From: Leptolyngbya sp. PCC 7375
GTDB lineage: Bacteria > Cyanobacteriota > Cyanobacteriia > Phormidesmidales > Phormidesmidaceae
Reading direction: 5' to 3'
Assembly (NCBI RefSeq): GCF_000316115.1
Contig: NZ_JH993797.1
Location: 7,909,961 to 7,973,960 of the forward strand
DNA: 64,000 nucleotides
This document shows, in pieces, positions 9,287 to 17,470 of this stretch. The position numbers and the translations under genes are program-made. Every line of letters begins with the position of its first letter. Within the stretch, counting starts at the first letter, position 1. The notes below the pieces were generated by a model. That model ran no database searches, had not been told where the DNA came from, and saw nothing but the letters and a program-made list of their open reading frames with translations.

Positions 9287-10348
9287 TTATTGGTTGTTTT
9301 GAATCAAGCTAGCTAATGCTTCTATGAGTGTTTTGTTTTCTTCCTCAGTCCCAATGGAGATGCGTAGTTTATCCTCCAAGCCAGCTTGCTTAAAATAACG
9401 GACAAGAATTCCTTGCTTTTTTAGAGCTAGATACAGGGACTCTGCAGGGTGGCTGTTGGGTGTGGCCAGGATAAAATTGCCATGGGATTCAGGGACTGAA
9501 AATCCTAAACGCCTTAAATCGATGGATAGCTTAGACCGGGAGGCTTTAATTTGAACGGCACGGGCATTTTTATAATTTTGATCACGGATGGCGGCTGCAC
9601 CTAAGGTTATTGCGATCTCATCCACGTTATAGCTATCCTTCACCTTCAACAGCCCTGCTAATAACGTCGGATTGGCAATGCCAAAACCCACCCGCAACCC
9701 AGCCAGAGCATAGCCTTTGGACAATGTTCGTAAGACAATAACATTCTCAAATTCCTGCACCAACGGTAGGGCCGAGAATTCAGCAAAATCCACGTAGGCT
9801 TCATCAATCACAACCACACCTGATACATTTTGAGCCAGAGCCCGTAAATCATCCAAGGACACAATGTGACCGGAGGGGCTATTGGGAGAGGCAACAAATG
9901 TGAGTGCACCGTTTGCTGCAATTAGTGCATCGAGAGGTAACTGAAAATTCTGAGGATAGGGAATCTCAACGATATCGGCGGTTTGTATTGCAGACAGTGT
10001 CTTGTAAAGCACATAGGTGGGTATGGGATAGACAACTTTACGATTATCCCCTTCAGCACAGGCCCGTACCAAAAGATTCAAAATGTCGTCACTGCCATTA
10101 CCCACAATCACCCAATCCGCAGGTATCTGAAATACCTCGCTAATTGCCTGACGAAACTCTCTGGCAGATGGCTCAGGATAACGTCTGAGCTGATCAAGAT
10201 TGATGTTTTGTAACGCTGCTGCCACCTGAGGTGAGGGAGGATAAGGATTCTCATTGGTGTTGAGTTTGATTACCCTGGTACCTGGTGCAGGCTGTTCACC
10301 AGGAAGATAACCCGTCATCGCATCAATGGCAGAACGAAAATAACCCAT
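9287..10348 (-). CDS. hisC: histidinol-phosphate aminotransferase
   Basis: This PLP enzyme of fold type I converts imidazole-acetol phosphate plus glutamate to histidinol phosphate in histidine synthesis, in the cytoplasm. Visible signatures are the N-terminal LNTNENPYPPSP, SPNSPSG at 154-160, DEAYVDF at 182-188 and the PLP-lysine K211 in RTLSKGYALAGLRVG. The phosphate-binding Arg lies in RISIGTEEEN near the end. At 353 residues it has the usual length. The related aromatic aminotransferase cannot be fully excluded, but the motifs fit HisC. It stands alone, with no other his gene nearby, as is common in cyanobacteria where his genes are dispersed. Confidence 0.93.
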   Translation of the reverse strand: MGYFRSAIDAMTGYLPGEQPAPGTRVIKLNTNENPYPPSPQVAAALQNINLDQLRRYPEPSAREFRQAISEVFQIPADWVIVGNGSDDILNLLVRACAEGDNRKVVYPIPTYVLYKTLSAIQTADIVEIPYPQNFQLPLDALIAANGALTFVASPNSPSGHIVSLDDLRALAQNVSGVVVIDEAYVDFAEFSALPLVQEFENVIVLRTLSKGYALAGLRVGFGIANPTLLAGLLKVKDSYNVDEIAITLGAAAIRDQNYKNARAVQIKASRSKLSIDLRRLGFSVPESHGNFILATPNSHPAESLYLALKKQGILVRYFKQAGLEDKLRISIGTEEENKTLIEALASLIQNNQ

Positions 10349-10645
10349 GGCAACCCTAGCAACATGATCACAAACCTATTCATTGTAGGTTATCGTTTTG
10401 ATTCTCTGAATGTTTGTAGCGTTAAGTCTTCGGTGGCCCCTCCTGAAACTGGATTACTCCTTCGGGTATGACGTCCCATGTTGCTTTGGACCCCACATAA
10501 CTATGCATACCAATCTCGACACCCCTAAGATAGCTGCTGTAGATCGCAATCACAGACTCCAACATCCCCTCCCTCAATTTGATTTATTTTTTCATATCGC
10601 CTACCCTGACAATGCTTAGAAGGGCAACCATATCAGGCGCGTGTT

Positions 10646-12082
10646 ATGAACTCAGAAAAATTATACGACGTCCTGGTTGTTGGTGCTGGCCCAGTGGGCT
10701 TAGCAACTGCGATCGCACTCTACCAACGGGGCATCACAAATATACTCGTCATCGATCAAACCCATGGCTTTAGCCGAGTGGGTCAAGTTGTTGATATTTT
10801 GCCCAATGGTCTAAAAGCACTGAAATATATAGATCAGCAAGCCTATCATCAGATCCAAGCTGTCGGTCTTGAATTTACCCAAGGACGTAGGCAAAAAAGT
10901 GAGGGCAACAATCAAACAACGACAAAGCAACGATTTTGGTATCAGAAAGATCTGCAAGGCAATATTATTCGTTCAGTGCCCCTGGACTTTGACTATTGGA
11001 TCAATCACTATGGCGAGGGAAGAGTTTCAATTCCTTGGTATAGCCTGCAAACCACCCTTAGAGAATTACTCCCTGCAGATCGGGTCAGGATAAATCATCG
11101 GTGTGTAGATTTATCCCATAGAGCAACATCTGTCGTCGTAAATACTGTCTCTGACGATAAAAAAATAGACAATCCCTTTGCCCATTGGAAAGAGAAACAA
11201 ACGACCACAGCAGCTAATGATAGTCGTACCAGCAAAGATGTTTCCCATAAACAATTTGAAGCTAAACTAGTTGTTGCAGCTGATGGCATTAATTCTACTA
11301 TCAGAAAAATTATTTATCGTGATTCAGCGTTAAATCAGTGGTCAACGCCTCAATATTCTGGCTATGCAGCCATTGGCTGCTTACAAATTGATCATGTTTC
11401 CGATCGGGTCATTCAAGAATTAGACAAAACATATTTCAAATCGCAGGGAGTGGTTACCCTACGAAATCCGGTTGTAAATTCCAAGGATTCAACCACCGCC
11501 CCTCGCCTGATGTTATTGCGCAGAGACCAAAATTCCCTTGGCTATTTACTCCATCTCCAACTGGAGCTAGATTCTCTTGAGAATAATTCACCTACAGCAG
11601 TTGTGGAGTTAGCGGCCAACAGTTTGAGTGCAGCCGGTTTTCCTGAGAGATTATGCCAGTTAGTGAGGCGATCCGATCTTAACCAACTCATTCGACGTCC
11701 TTATTACATCCATCCGGCTAATATTAACCATGACCAACTGATTTGGAGTCGTGAGCGAGTTGTTTTAGTCGGAGATGCTGCCCACGGTATGCCACCTTTT
11801 GCAGCGCAAGGGGCTAATCAAGGCCTAGAAGATGCTGCTGTTATAGGTACTGCGATCGCAACAATCATCGCTAACAATCATTTAGATGACCAGGCGATTA
11901 TTTCCCATCAATTTAGTAAATATGAGCAACTTCGCCGTCCCTTTATGGAACAGATCCAAGCCGCCACAATGCACAGCCATAGCTGGTCTCAAGCAGAGTG
12001 GACCCAGTATAGCGATATGGTTTACCGTCGAGATTTAGGGGCGTTGATCAGCCAATTTGATTGGGATAATCATGTTGTTTAG
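10646..12082 (+). CDS. FAD-dependent aromatic monooxygenase (UbiH/PHBH-like)
   Basis: This flavoprotein hydroxylase family uses NAD(P)H and O2 to hydroxylate aromatic or isoprenoid substrates. The N-terminal dinucleotide fold is VVGAGPVGLATAIALYQRG, the middle DG motif is VVAADGINSTIRK, and the GD motif is VVLVGDAAHGMPPFAAQGAN followed by QGLEDA, all diagnostic of the PF01494 family. It is about 478 residues, longer than the usual 400. The extra length includes a polar insertion around residues 170-200 (KEKQTTTAANDSRTSKD). The substrate cannot be told from the sequence. It stands alone on the plus strand, divergent from hisC. Confidence 0.88.
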   Translation: MNSEKLYDVLVVGAGPVGLATAIALYQRGITNILVIDQTHGFSRVGQVVDILPNGLKALKYIDQQAYHQIQAVGLEFTQGRRQKSEGNNQTTTKQRFWYQKDLQGNIIRSVPLDFDYWINHYGEGRVSIPWYSLQTTLRELLPADRVRINHRCVDLSHRATSVVVNTVSDDKKIDNPFAHWKEKQTTTAANDSRTSKDVSHKQFEAKLVVAADGINSTIRKIIYRDSALNQWSTPQYSGYAAIGCLQIDHVSDRVIQELDKTYFKSQGVVTLRNPVVNSKDSTTAPRLMLLRRDQNSLGYLLHLQLELDSLENNSPTAVVELAANSLSAAGFPERLCQLVRRSDLNQLIRRPYYIHPANINHDQLIWSRERVVLVGDAAHGMPPFAAQGANQGLEDAAVIGTAIATIIANNHLDDQAIISHQFSKYEQLRRPFMEQIQAATMHSHSWSQAEWTQYSDMVYRRDLGALISQFDWDNHVV

Positions 12083-12170
12083 CTAGGAAAGCTGCTGTGC
12101 ATCATATTGGCTATGGGCTTCAACACTATCAGGGAAGTCCTGAGTGAACATCGGCTAATGATGATCTGTT

Positions 12171-12725
12171 TTAATTGCTCTCACTCAGCTCAATCAGACA
12201 AGCATTGAGAACATTTTGGCTAACTTGATCAAGCGTGCTAACACGACTAGCATCTCTAAGTTCTAGTTCATGCGGTTTGAGTCCAGTAGTAACCTCTGGA
12301 TGCCCCGCTATCGTTAGCTGTAGCTGGGTCAAAATGCTGTAGGGATAAACCTCTCTGGTATCGGGAGAAGAAACCCACAGATCCAGACTCTCTCCATGAA
12401 CAGTTCCTGTAAAACAGCTATATTCTGATAGTGGCTGATAGAATCCACCTACTACCTGATTCTCTTCTAGCTGTAACACCATATATTCAACAGTTGCAGA
12501 TTCAGAGCCGTCAGCAAGGCGATCGGATGACGTTGGCTGTGGGTCACTACTAAAGAGATAAGTTCCGTTGCGTACGTCAGGCGATCTCAGATCTAATGCG
12601 ATCTCTTCAGGTACAGCATCTACCAAGTTAGTAGACGGTTGAGCGACGGCAACGGGAGCAAATGAAGATACCAGACTAGTAAGGGCTATGGCATGGAGGA
12701 TACGTTCAACAGTAATAGGGAGCAT
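12171..12725 (-). CDS. secreted protein of unknown function
   Basis: I chose the ATG at 12725 because the longer frame would overlap the next gene and this start gives a clean signal peptide: a basic start, a hydrophobic run and an AVAQ cleavage site near residue 29. The mature part, about 155 residues, has GTYLFSSDPQ, a central strand pattern ending in GGFYQPLSEYSCFTG, and two Cys that could pair. This pattern recurs in cyanobacterial secreted proteins but I assign no function. It is downstream of the flavin reductase gene on the same strand, 70 bases away, and could be co-transcribed. Confidence 0.75.
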   Translation of the reverse strand: MLPITVERILHAIALTSLVSSFAPVAVAQPSTNLVDAVPEEIALDLRSPDVRNGTYLFSSDPQPTSSDRLADGSESATVEYMVLQLEENQVVGGFYQPLSEYSCFTGTVHGESLDLWVSSPDTREVYPYSILTQLQLTIAGHPEVTTGLKPHELELRDASRVSTLDQVSQNVLNACLIELSESN

Positions 12726-12795
12726 GATTCTGAAAAGACATAGAGGTGGTAAAAGAGATTTTTGTCGTTGCTGAGGATCGGCAACGACAAATTTG

Positions 12796-13785
12796 TTAGG
12801 CAGCAATTGCTTTCCCAGCACGTCGGCTACCTTCTACCCGGCGAATGTCTCGCCAAATTTGGGTAGCTGCCTTCGCGCCATCAGAGGCGGCCACAATCAC
12901 CTGATTCATACCGACTTTAAGGTCACCAATGGCAAAGATACGCGGGTGAGATGTGCGCAACATGTCATCCGTAATCAGGTTGCCGCCTTTATAGTCCAGG
13001 TCAATACCCTTTAAGTAATCGCTGTGGTAGCGAGAGCCCATGGAAACTAGCCCAGCTTGCAGCTGAACCTTGGAGCCATTTTCTAGCTCTACACCAGTCA
13101 TCTGATGGTTTTCGCCGAGGAATTGCTTAATCGGCGTTTCAACCAATTCAAAGCCTTGGTCAGCTAGAGACTTTTTACGTTCTGGACTAACCTCAAACTG
13201 TCCATTGGTCAATAGAACAATATCGCGAGTAAACCAGCTTAACGGTTCGGCAACACCCAGGCTCGCTTCGCTGGCACCAAAAATACCCACACGCTGGTCA
13301 ACAACTTCGTAGCCATCACAAATCAGACACACATGCAGATTATAGCCAGCATAATCGAAGACATTTTGCATGTTTTCAAGCTGGGGCAAATGGTCGATTA
13401 CACCGCTAGCGGCAATCAAATAGCGGGTTTTAAAGCTGTGAGAGACGCTGTTGCTACGCCCAATTTTGACACGCACAGTGAAGTAATCGCCTGCGTCGGT
13501 CACGTCTTCCACAAAAGCATTCAGCCAGTCGCCATTCAGAGCAAGATAATGCTCTTTCCCTTGTTTCAGTAGTTCCCGTCCTGGCGTATCCGGAGGCAGA
13601 CCCAGATAGTTGTGTAATTCCTGCATCCACAGTGAACGAGCCTTGCCCTTATCAATAATCAGGGTATTGAGAAGATAGCGTTGCAGATAGATCCCTGCAG
13701 AGAGACCACCGGCTCCACCTCCGACAACAACCGCATCGTAAATATGATCATTTTGTTCTTGGAGATTTCGTTTATTGAGTTTCAT
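12796..13785 (-). CDS. thioredoxin-reductase-like FAD/NAD(P) disulfide oxidoreductase
   Basis: The start at 13785 is set by an AAAGGAG ribosome-binding site 10 bases upstream; a farther ATG at 13812 lacks one. The FAD fold is VVVGGGAGGLSAG (about 19-31) and the redox CxxC is CLICDGYE (Cys153/Cys156), equivalent to CATCDG of thioredoxin reductases. The second nucleotide fold GIFGASEASLG and the C-terminal FAIGDL motif follow. The substrate may be thioredoxin or another dithiol. Cyanobacteria have several divergent members, some not NADPH-dependent, so the electron donor is unsettled. Two copies of a 14-bp partly palindromic site lie just upstream, suggesting control by a TetR-type repressor encoded elsewhere. 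Confidence 0.87.
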   Translation of the reverse strand: MKLNKRNLQEQNDHIYDAVVVGGGAGGLSAGIYLQRYLLNTLIIDKGKARSLWMQELHNYLGLPPDTPGRELLKQGKEHYLALNGDWLNAFVEDVTDAGDYFTVRVKIGRSNSVSHSFKTRYLIAASGVIDHLPQLENMQNVFDYAGYNLHVCLICDGYEVVDQRVGIFGASEASLGVAEPLSWFTRDIVLLTNGQFEVSPERKKSLADQGFELVETPIKQFLGENHQMTGVELENGSKVQLQAGLVSMGSRYHSDYLKGIDLDYKGGNLITDDMLRTSHPRIFAIGDLKVGMNQVIVAASDGAKAATQIWRDIRRVEGSRRAGKAIAA

Positions 13786-13817
13786 AGCCAAGGTTCTCCT
13801 TTGCGCGACCATATAAG

Positions 13818-13831
13818 TAGACAGGTCTGTA
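13818..13831. promoter_or_regulatory. operator-like motif, copy 1
   Basis: TAGACAGGTCTGTA contains the inverted repeat AGAC-AG-GTCT and is embedded in outer arms TAAGTA...TACTTA. It lies 33 bases upstream of the flavin reductase ATG at 13785. The same 14-mer recurs at 13897. TetR-family operators often have this form. Confidence 0.6.
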
Positions 13832-13896
13832 CTTATAAATCAAAAGCAGCTAACAAGAATAAATACCTGGAGTCGCTGCCCATAAAATTTATTATA

Positions 13897-13910
13897 TAGA
13901 CAGGTCTGTA
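13897..13910. promoter_or_regulatory. operator-like motif, copy 2
   Basis: An exact second copy of TAGACAGGTCTGTA lies 79 bases from the first, about 7.5 helical turns. Duplicate operators spaced like this fit cooperative or looping repression of the flavin reductase promoter, which should lie between or beside them. Confidence 0.6.
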
Positions 13911-14025
13911 TAATGACTTGAATTCTCAGGAACTTCTAAGGCATTAGCGGCTTACAGTGTCCTGAAAGCTTGGTCTAAGGAGCTTTAGCGTATTTACCTG
14001 ATTGCCCCATGGCAGGCGAAAAACC

Positions 14026-14077
14026 AAGTTGACACTGCAAACATAATTGATTACCCTTAAGTTGACACTGCAAACAT
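14026..14077 (+). repeat. 19-bp direct repeat containing TTGACA
   Basis: AAGTTGACACTGCAAACAT occurs at 14026-14044 and again at 14059-14077, period 33. Each copy includes a perfect -35-like TTGACA. They lie just upstream of the 2TM-domain gene and may be tandem promoter or activator elements. Confidence 0.6.
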
Positions 14078-14104
14078 CAGGTGTGCGCGTATGGAGGTTT
14101 GATA

Positions 14105-14494
14105 ATGGCAGAGCGTTACTCGACTGAGCAGGTACAGCAAATTTTAGTGACAGCCATGGGACAGCGGCAGGAAGATGGCTTTTCGCGATCGCAACTCACA
14201 GAAATGGCTACTGACCTAGGCATCTCCCCAGAGGTTCTCCAGCAGGCAGAGCAAACTTTGCAAAAGGTACCCGTACCCAAGCAATCCGTCTCTATTCAAG
14301 CGTCAAAGCACCAGAAATTCCAACAGAGTCTGAAAACCTATGCGATTGTCAATGCCTTTTTACTTGCCCTAAACTTCATTCTCAGCGGCACAATTACCTG
14401 GGCTATCTATCCCCTCTTAGGTTGGGGTCTAGGTCTGCTGTTGCCAGAAGAATTCTCATCCTGCACCAAGACTCAATCACAAGGAAAGAGCTAA
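14105..14494 (+). CDS. small 2TM-domain membrane protein
   Basis: The start at 14105 is chosen because GGAGG lies 7 bases before the ATG. The first 75 residues are a polar helical domain resembling the SHOCT-like or N-terminal segment found in cyanobacterial 2TM proteins (YSTEQVQQILVTAMGQRQ, then SPEVLQQAEQTL). Two hydrophobic segments follow at about 80-100 and 100-118 (AIVNAFLLALNFILSG, ITWAIYPLLGWGLGLLL). This arrangement matches the 2TM domain family (PF13239). The role is unknown. The GNAT gene follows after 20 bases, so the two are likely co-transcribed. Confidence 0.75.
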   Translation: MAERYSTEQVQQILVTAMGQRQEDGFSRSQLTEMATDLGISPEVLQQAEQTLQKVPVPKQSVSIQASKHQKFQQSLKTYAIVNAFLLALNFILSGTITWAIYPLLGWGLGLLLPEEFSSCTKTQSQGKS

Positions 14495-14514
14495 ACCAAG
14501 CTTGGGGGTGAATT

Positions 14515-15135
14515 ATGATTAAGCAATCAGAGCATGCCTTAACCACTGCTCAACAAGAAATTGCTGCTGACGTTTTAGGTGCAGCCTTTGCCCAAGACAT
14601 CTTTATGGCCTATCTGTTTCCCGATGCTGCAACACGGGAGAGAAATCTGGCACAGCTTTTTCTGCCCATTATTCGTTCTGCGGTGCTTTACGGTAGCGTT
14701 CAACTTGCTTCAGAACATGGCGTACTTGCCTGGCTGCCAGGGCACGTCCTTCCCTTAAATCTATTTCAGCTACTCCGGAGCGGATTGATTTGGACGCCGT
14801 TGAACATGGGTTTTGATGCTTTTAATCGTTTACAAGCCCATGATGGCTTTTGTGAACATGTGCTTTTATCCAAAGCACCAAAGGAGTTTGCCTACCTATG
14901 GCTCGTGGGTGTGCATCCGCAGGCTAAGGGGCAGGGACTGGGTAAACGGATGCTCCAATCAGCACTGAGGGACATGTATAGTCGCGGTTACTCAACCTGT
15001 CTACTGAGAACGGATAATGAGAAAAATGTCCCCCTTTACCAGCACCTTGGCTTTGAACTTATTCACACTGATATAGCCCCAAAAAGTGGCCTCCAATATT
15101 GGTTGCTATCGCAGATTACGTCACCAGCTGATTAG
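14515..15135 (+). CDS. GNAT-family N-acetyltransferase
   Basis: This 206-residue protein has the acetyl-CoA pyrophosphate-binding motif VHPQAKGQGLGKRML at about 138-152 and the C-terminal LRTDNEKNVPLYQHLGFEL motif typical of GNAT enzymes, which transfer acetyl from acetyl-CoA to an amine. The N-terminal half is less conserved and includes FPDAATRERNL. The substrate cannot be told. A GGGGG ribosome-binding site precedes the ATG. It follows the 2TM gene by 20 bases. Confidence 0.88.
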   Translation: MIKQSEHALTTAQQEIAADVLGAAFAQDIFMAYLFPDAATRERNLAQLFLPIIRSAVLYGSVQLASEHGVLAWLPGHVLPLNLFQLLRSGLIWTPLNMGFDAFNRLQAHDGFCEHVLLSKAPKEFAYLWLVGVHPQAKGQGLGKRMLQSALRDMYSRGYSTCLLRTDNEKNVPLYQHLGFELIHTDIAPKSGLQYWLLSQITSPAD

Positions 15136-15176
15136 GCTAAGATCCGGCTAGTTAATCCCATGCCACCTAGCAATTA

Positions 15177-15908
15177 ATGATCCGTTTTTTGGTCGGTACT
15201 GCTCTAATGCTTGTCAGCCTTAGTGGTTGTCTTCAGCCTCATGGTGAAAATTCTTCAATATCCACTGCAGATGCCTCTGATGCTGAGATCACGAATATGT
15301 CAGTGGAGCAAACGAACGAGATTCTAGACTATTTCTATGAGGTTGCTCTTAGTTCAGAATTTGGTGAATCCACAGGCAAAGTTATCAAATGGGAGACCGA
15401 TATAAAAATATTCATTTCTGGGCAATATCCTACATATTTAGATGTAGAGTTAACCAAAATTATCGACGAGCTTAACCAGCTAAGTGAGTCAATTCAGCTG
15501 ACACGAACAGCCTCTAAAGAAGAGTCTAATTATTTAATTCATTTTGGCAGTGCAGCAGAGTATTCAGATATAGAGCCGAACGCTAAACCCTATGTGGATG
15601 ACAACTGGGGACTGTTGTGGGTTTATTGGGATGGTAATGGTGAAATATACCAGGGCTCAATGTATGTTGATGTACTGAGAGCTACTGATGAAGATGCTCA
15701 GAAACATATATTACGAGAAGAGCTTACTCAGTCTTTAGGATTGTTAAATGACTCATATAAATATCCAGAGAGTATTTTTTACCAAAAGTGGACAGAAACC
15801 ACAGAATATTCAGCGATTGATCAGCAGATAATCAAGATTTTATACAGCGATAAAGTAAAAGCCAACATGACCCAACAGGAACTCAATGCAGTCTTTAAAT
15901 CTCTATGA
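15177..15908 (+). CDS. DUF2927-type lipoprotein
   Basis: The N-terminus is a lipoprotein signal with lipobox LSGC (Cys at about 18). The mature part has the features of DUF2927 proteins: a central IHFGSAAEY segment, GLLWVYWDGNGEIYQGSMYVDV, and the conserved REELTQSLGLLNDS motif, which in this family resembles a minimal protease-like helix. It is probably anchored to a membrane facing the periplasm. The role is unknown. It lies 41 bases after the GNAT gene on the same strand. Confidence 0.8.
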   Translation: MIRFLVGTALMLVSLSGCLQPHGENSSISTADASDAEITNMSVEQTNEILDYFYEVALSSEFGESTGKVIKWETDIKIFISGQYPTYLDVELTKIIDELNQLSESIQLTRTASKEESNYLIHFGSAAEYSDIEPNAKPYVDDNWGLLWVYWDGNGEIYQGSMYVDVLRATDEDAQKHILREELTQSLGLLNDSYKYPESIFYQKWTETTEYSAIDQQIIKILYSDKVKANMTQQELNAVFKSL

Positions 15909-15923
15909 AAATGTTCTTGGAGA

Positions 15924-16295
15924 TTAGAGCTGTAAGTCCGTTATAAAGTCAGGAATATCCAATATGTGGAAGTAAACTAAGGCAGAAACTATGATTGTAT
16001 AGAGGGTGGCACTGCCAAAGCCAATTAAGGTATCTCGGGTAATGTTCCGTTTATCGTCAGGCAGAAATATATCGATTGCTCCCAACTGCATCATGATCAT
16101 CCCCAGCACATTGGAGAGCCAGTAGCCAATTATTGTGCCAGGAAGAAACCAATGGGAATTTAGCCAACTCACCCCATAGCCAAAGACCAGAGCGATGGGC
16201 AGGTTAAAAAATAGATCATTCCACCATGAGAGAGGAGACAACATATACCCAATGCTTACCAGTGCGCCACCGCGCAGTTTTTTGAATAGAGTCAA
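15924..16295 (-). CDS. small integral membrane protein, unknown function
   Basis: The product is 123 residues with about three hydrophobic segments (around 30-47, 52-75 and 90-112). Its polar loop, IFLPDDKRNITRD, recurs in my memory of small cyanobacterial membrane proteins, but I cannot name a family. It is convergent with the DUF2927 gene. No ribosome-binding site is clear. Confidence 0.65.
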   Translation of the reverse strand: MTLFKKLRGGALVSIGYMLSPLSWWNDLFFNLPIALVFGYGVSWLNSHWFLPGTIIGYWLSNVLGMIMMQLGAIDIFLPDDKRNITRDTLIGFGSATLYTIIVSALVYFHILDIPDFITDLQL

Positions 16296-16354
16296 GGCTG
16301 CTAATTGTCAGCTGATAGGTTTTAAGTGCACTTCCTAGTTTAACCCTCGGCTTA

Positions 16355-16445
16355 GGGGATTGCACAAAAATAAAGACCCAGGTTGGGGCTGTCGATGGAG
16401 GGATGAGTGATGGGGGAATAGGGTGATTATTTAAGCGCAAGCGCC
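16355..16445 (+). repeat. inverted-repeat copy A bounding the kinase/TIR island
   Basis: This 91-bp stretch matches the reverse complement of 25583-25665 almost base for base, apart from a 10-bp indel and a short mismatched patch. The identical core covers GCACAAAAATAAAGACCCAG and the adjoining bases, then GGATGAGTGATGGGG, and ends in ATTATTTAAGCGCAAGCGCC. The two copies face each other across about 9.1 kb of one-strand genes. Confidence 0.85.
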
Positions 16446-16634
16446 GTAGCTCGTAAGGGAGTGATGTCTATCCGTACTTAATATCTTCGTCGATCAAACA
16501 AAAGTACTCGACTTCTCAGAAGCTTTTGAAGTGTTCTGCACTGCTTCTAAAATTTACATTGACAACCACGCTTCTTGCCACGGCAACACTTTTATTAGTC
16601 CCAATTCTTAGCTTTAACACTGCACTAAAGTCAT

Positions 16635-17375
16635 TTATTCCTGGAGAGCATTTAACTCATCCTCTATTTCTTCAATTTCTTGTTCCAAGGAATTCTTTTG
16701 CCGATCTAATTTACTTTTCTCTACTGAATTATTAGTATAACTTAATTGCTCAGAAAGAGCTTTATAATCTTCAAATAAGGCTGAACGACGTTTCTTCAGC
16801 TCATCAATTTTGATTATAGAAAATCTGCTAACTTCTCTTCCTTTCTGATTAATTCTGATTTTTTCAAGCTTAGGTTTTATGTTGATAGTTTGTTGAACAT
16901 CAAAACTTAATTTTATGTCTAAGTCTTGAATGAGTTTCTCTAAATCACGATGAAAGTCTGGATCGTTTCTTGCTTTAGCATTGTTGTAATAAGACAGTTT
17001 CTGTAAGGATTGAGGAAGAGCACTTGAAGCAGGAAGCCTAGCATTATTGACTAGTAAGGGAATGATAGGTATGCCACGTTCCAGTGCCATCTCTATCTCT
17101 AATCTGACCCAGTCTTTTGGATTATCTAACCGCCGTTGCCCCTCAACAGTTGTTGTCTCTAGCCAATCTAAACCAATAATCACGAGCATGACCTGGCACC
17201 GATTGACCCAATGACGAATATGTTCCCTATAGTCCACCCCGTAAGGAATAGAATCAATGTCCTTAAAGACAGAATCTTGCCCATAGTGAGAGATCAGTTT
17301 GTCGTAAATTCGACCAACGATATCACTACTATCACTTCGACGGTAGGATATGAATATAGAATACTGGGGTAACAT
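16635..17375 (-). CDS. TIR-domain protein with C-terminal coiled coil
   Basis: Residues 1-140 form a bacterial TIR domain (TIR_2 type): SIFISYRRSDSSDIVGRI, the KDIDSIPYG loop, VMLVIIG strand and WVRLEIEMAL, whose Glu fits the catalytic Glu of NAD-cleaving TIRs. The C-terminal 55 residues form a coiled coil with EDYKALSEQL and SLEQEIEEIEDEL, closely resembling the N-terminal coil of the membrane protein at the far end of this island. Such shared coils act as effector-associated adaptor domains in cyanobacterial conflict systems. TIR proteins often deplete NAD or make cyclic-ADP-ribose signals on activation. It is the last gene of the island, 95 bases after the COP23 gene. Confidence 0.9.
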   Translation of the reverse strand: MLPQYSIFISYRRSDSSDIVGRIYDKLISHYGQDSVFKDIDSIPYGVDYREHIRHWVNRCQVMLVIIGLDWLETTTVEGQRRLDNPKDWVRLEIEMALERGIPIIPLLVNNARLPASSALPQSLQKLSYYNNAKARNDPDFHRDLEKLIQDLDIKLSFDVQQTINIKPKLEKIRINQKGREVSRFSIIKIDELKKRRSALFEDYKALSEQLSYTNNSVEKSKLDRQKNSLEQEIEEIEDELNALQE

Positions 17376-17470
17376 AGCTGGCTAAAAAAGAGCTATCTTA
17401 AGATTACGAATGACTATGAAGCTTGACACAAAACAGTCGATATTATTAAAGAACATCAACAATTACCAGG

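Noticed and set aside
10410..10619. 69-codon plus-strand frame between hisC and the monooxygenase gene
   Set aside because: Composition and lack of ribosome-binding site suggest a chance frame in the promoter region.
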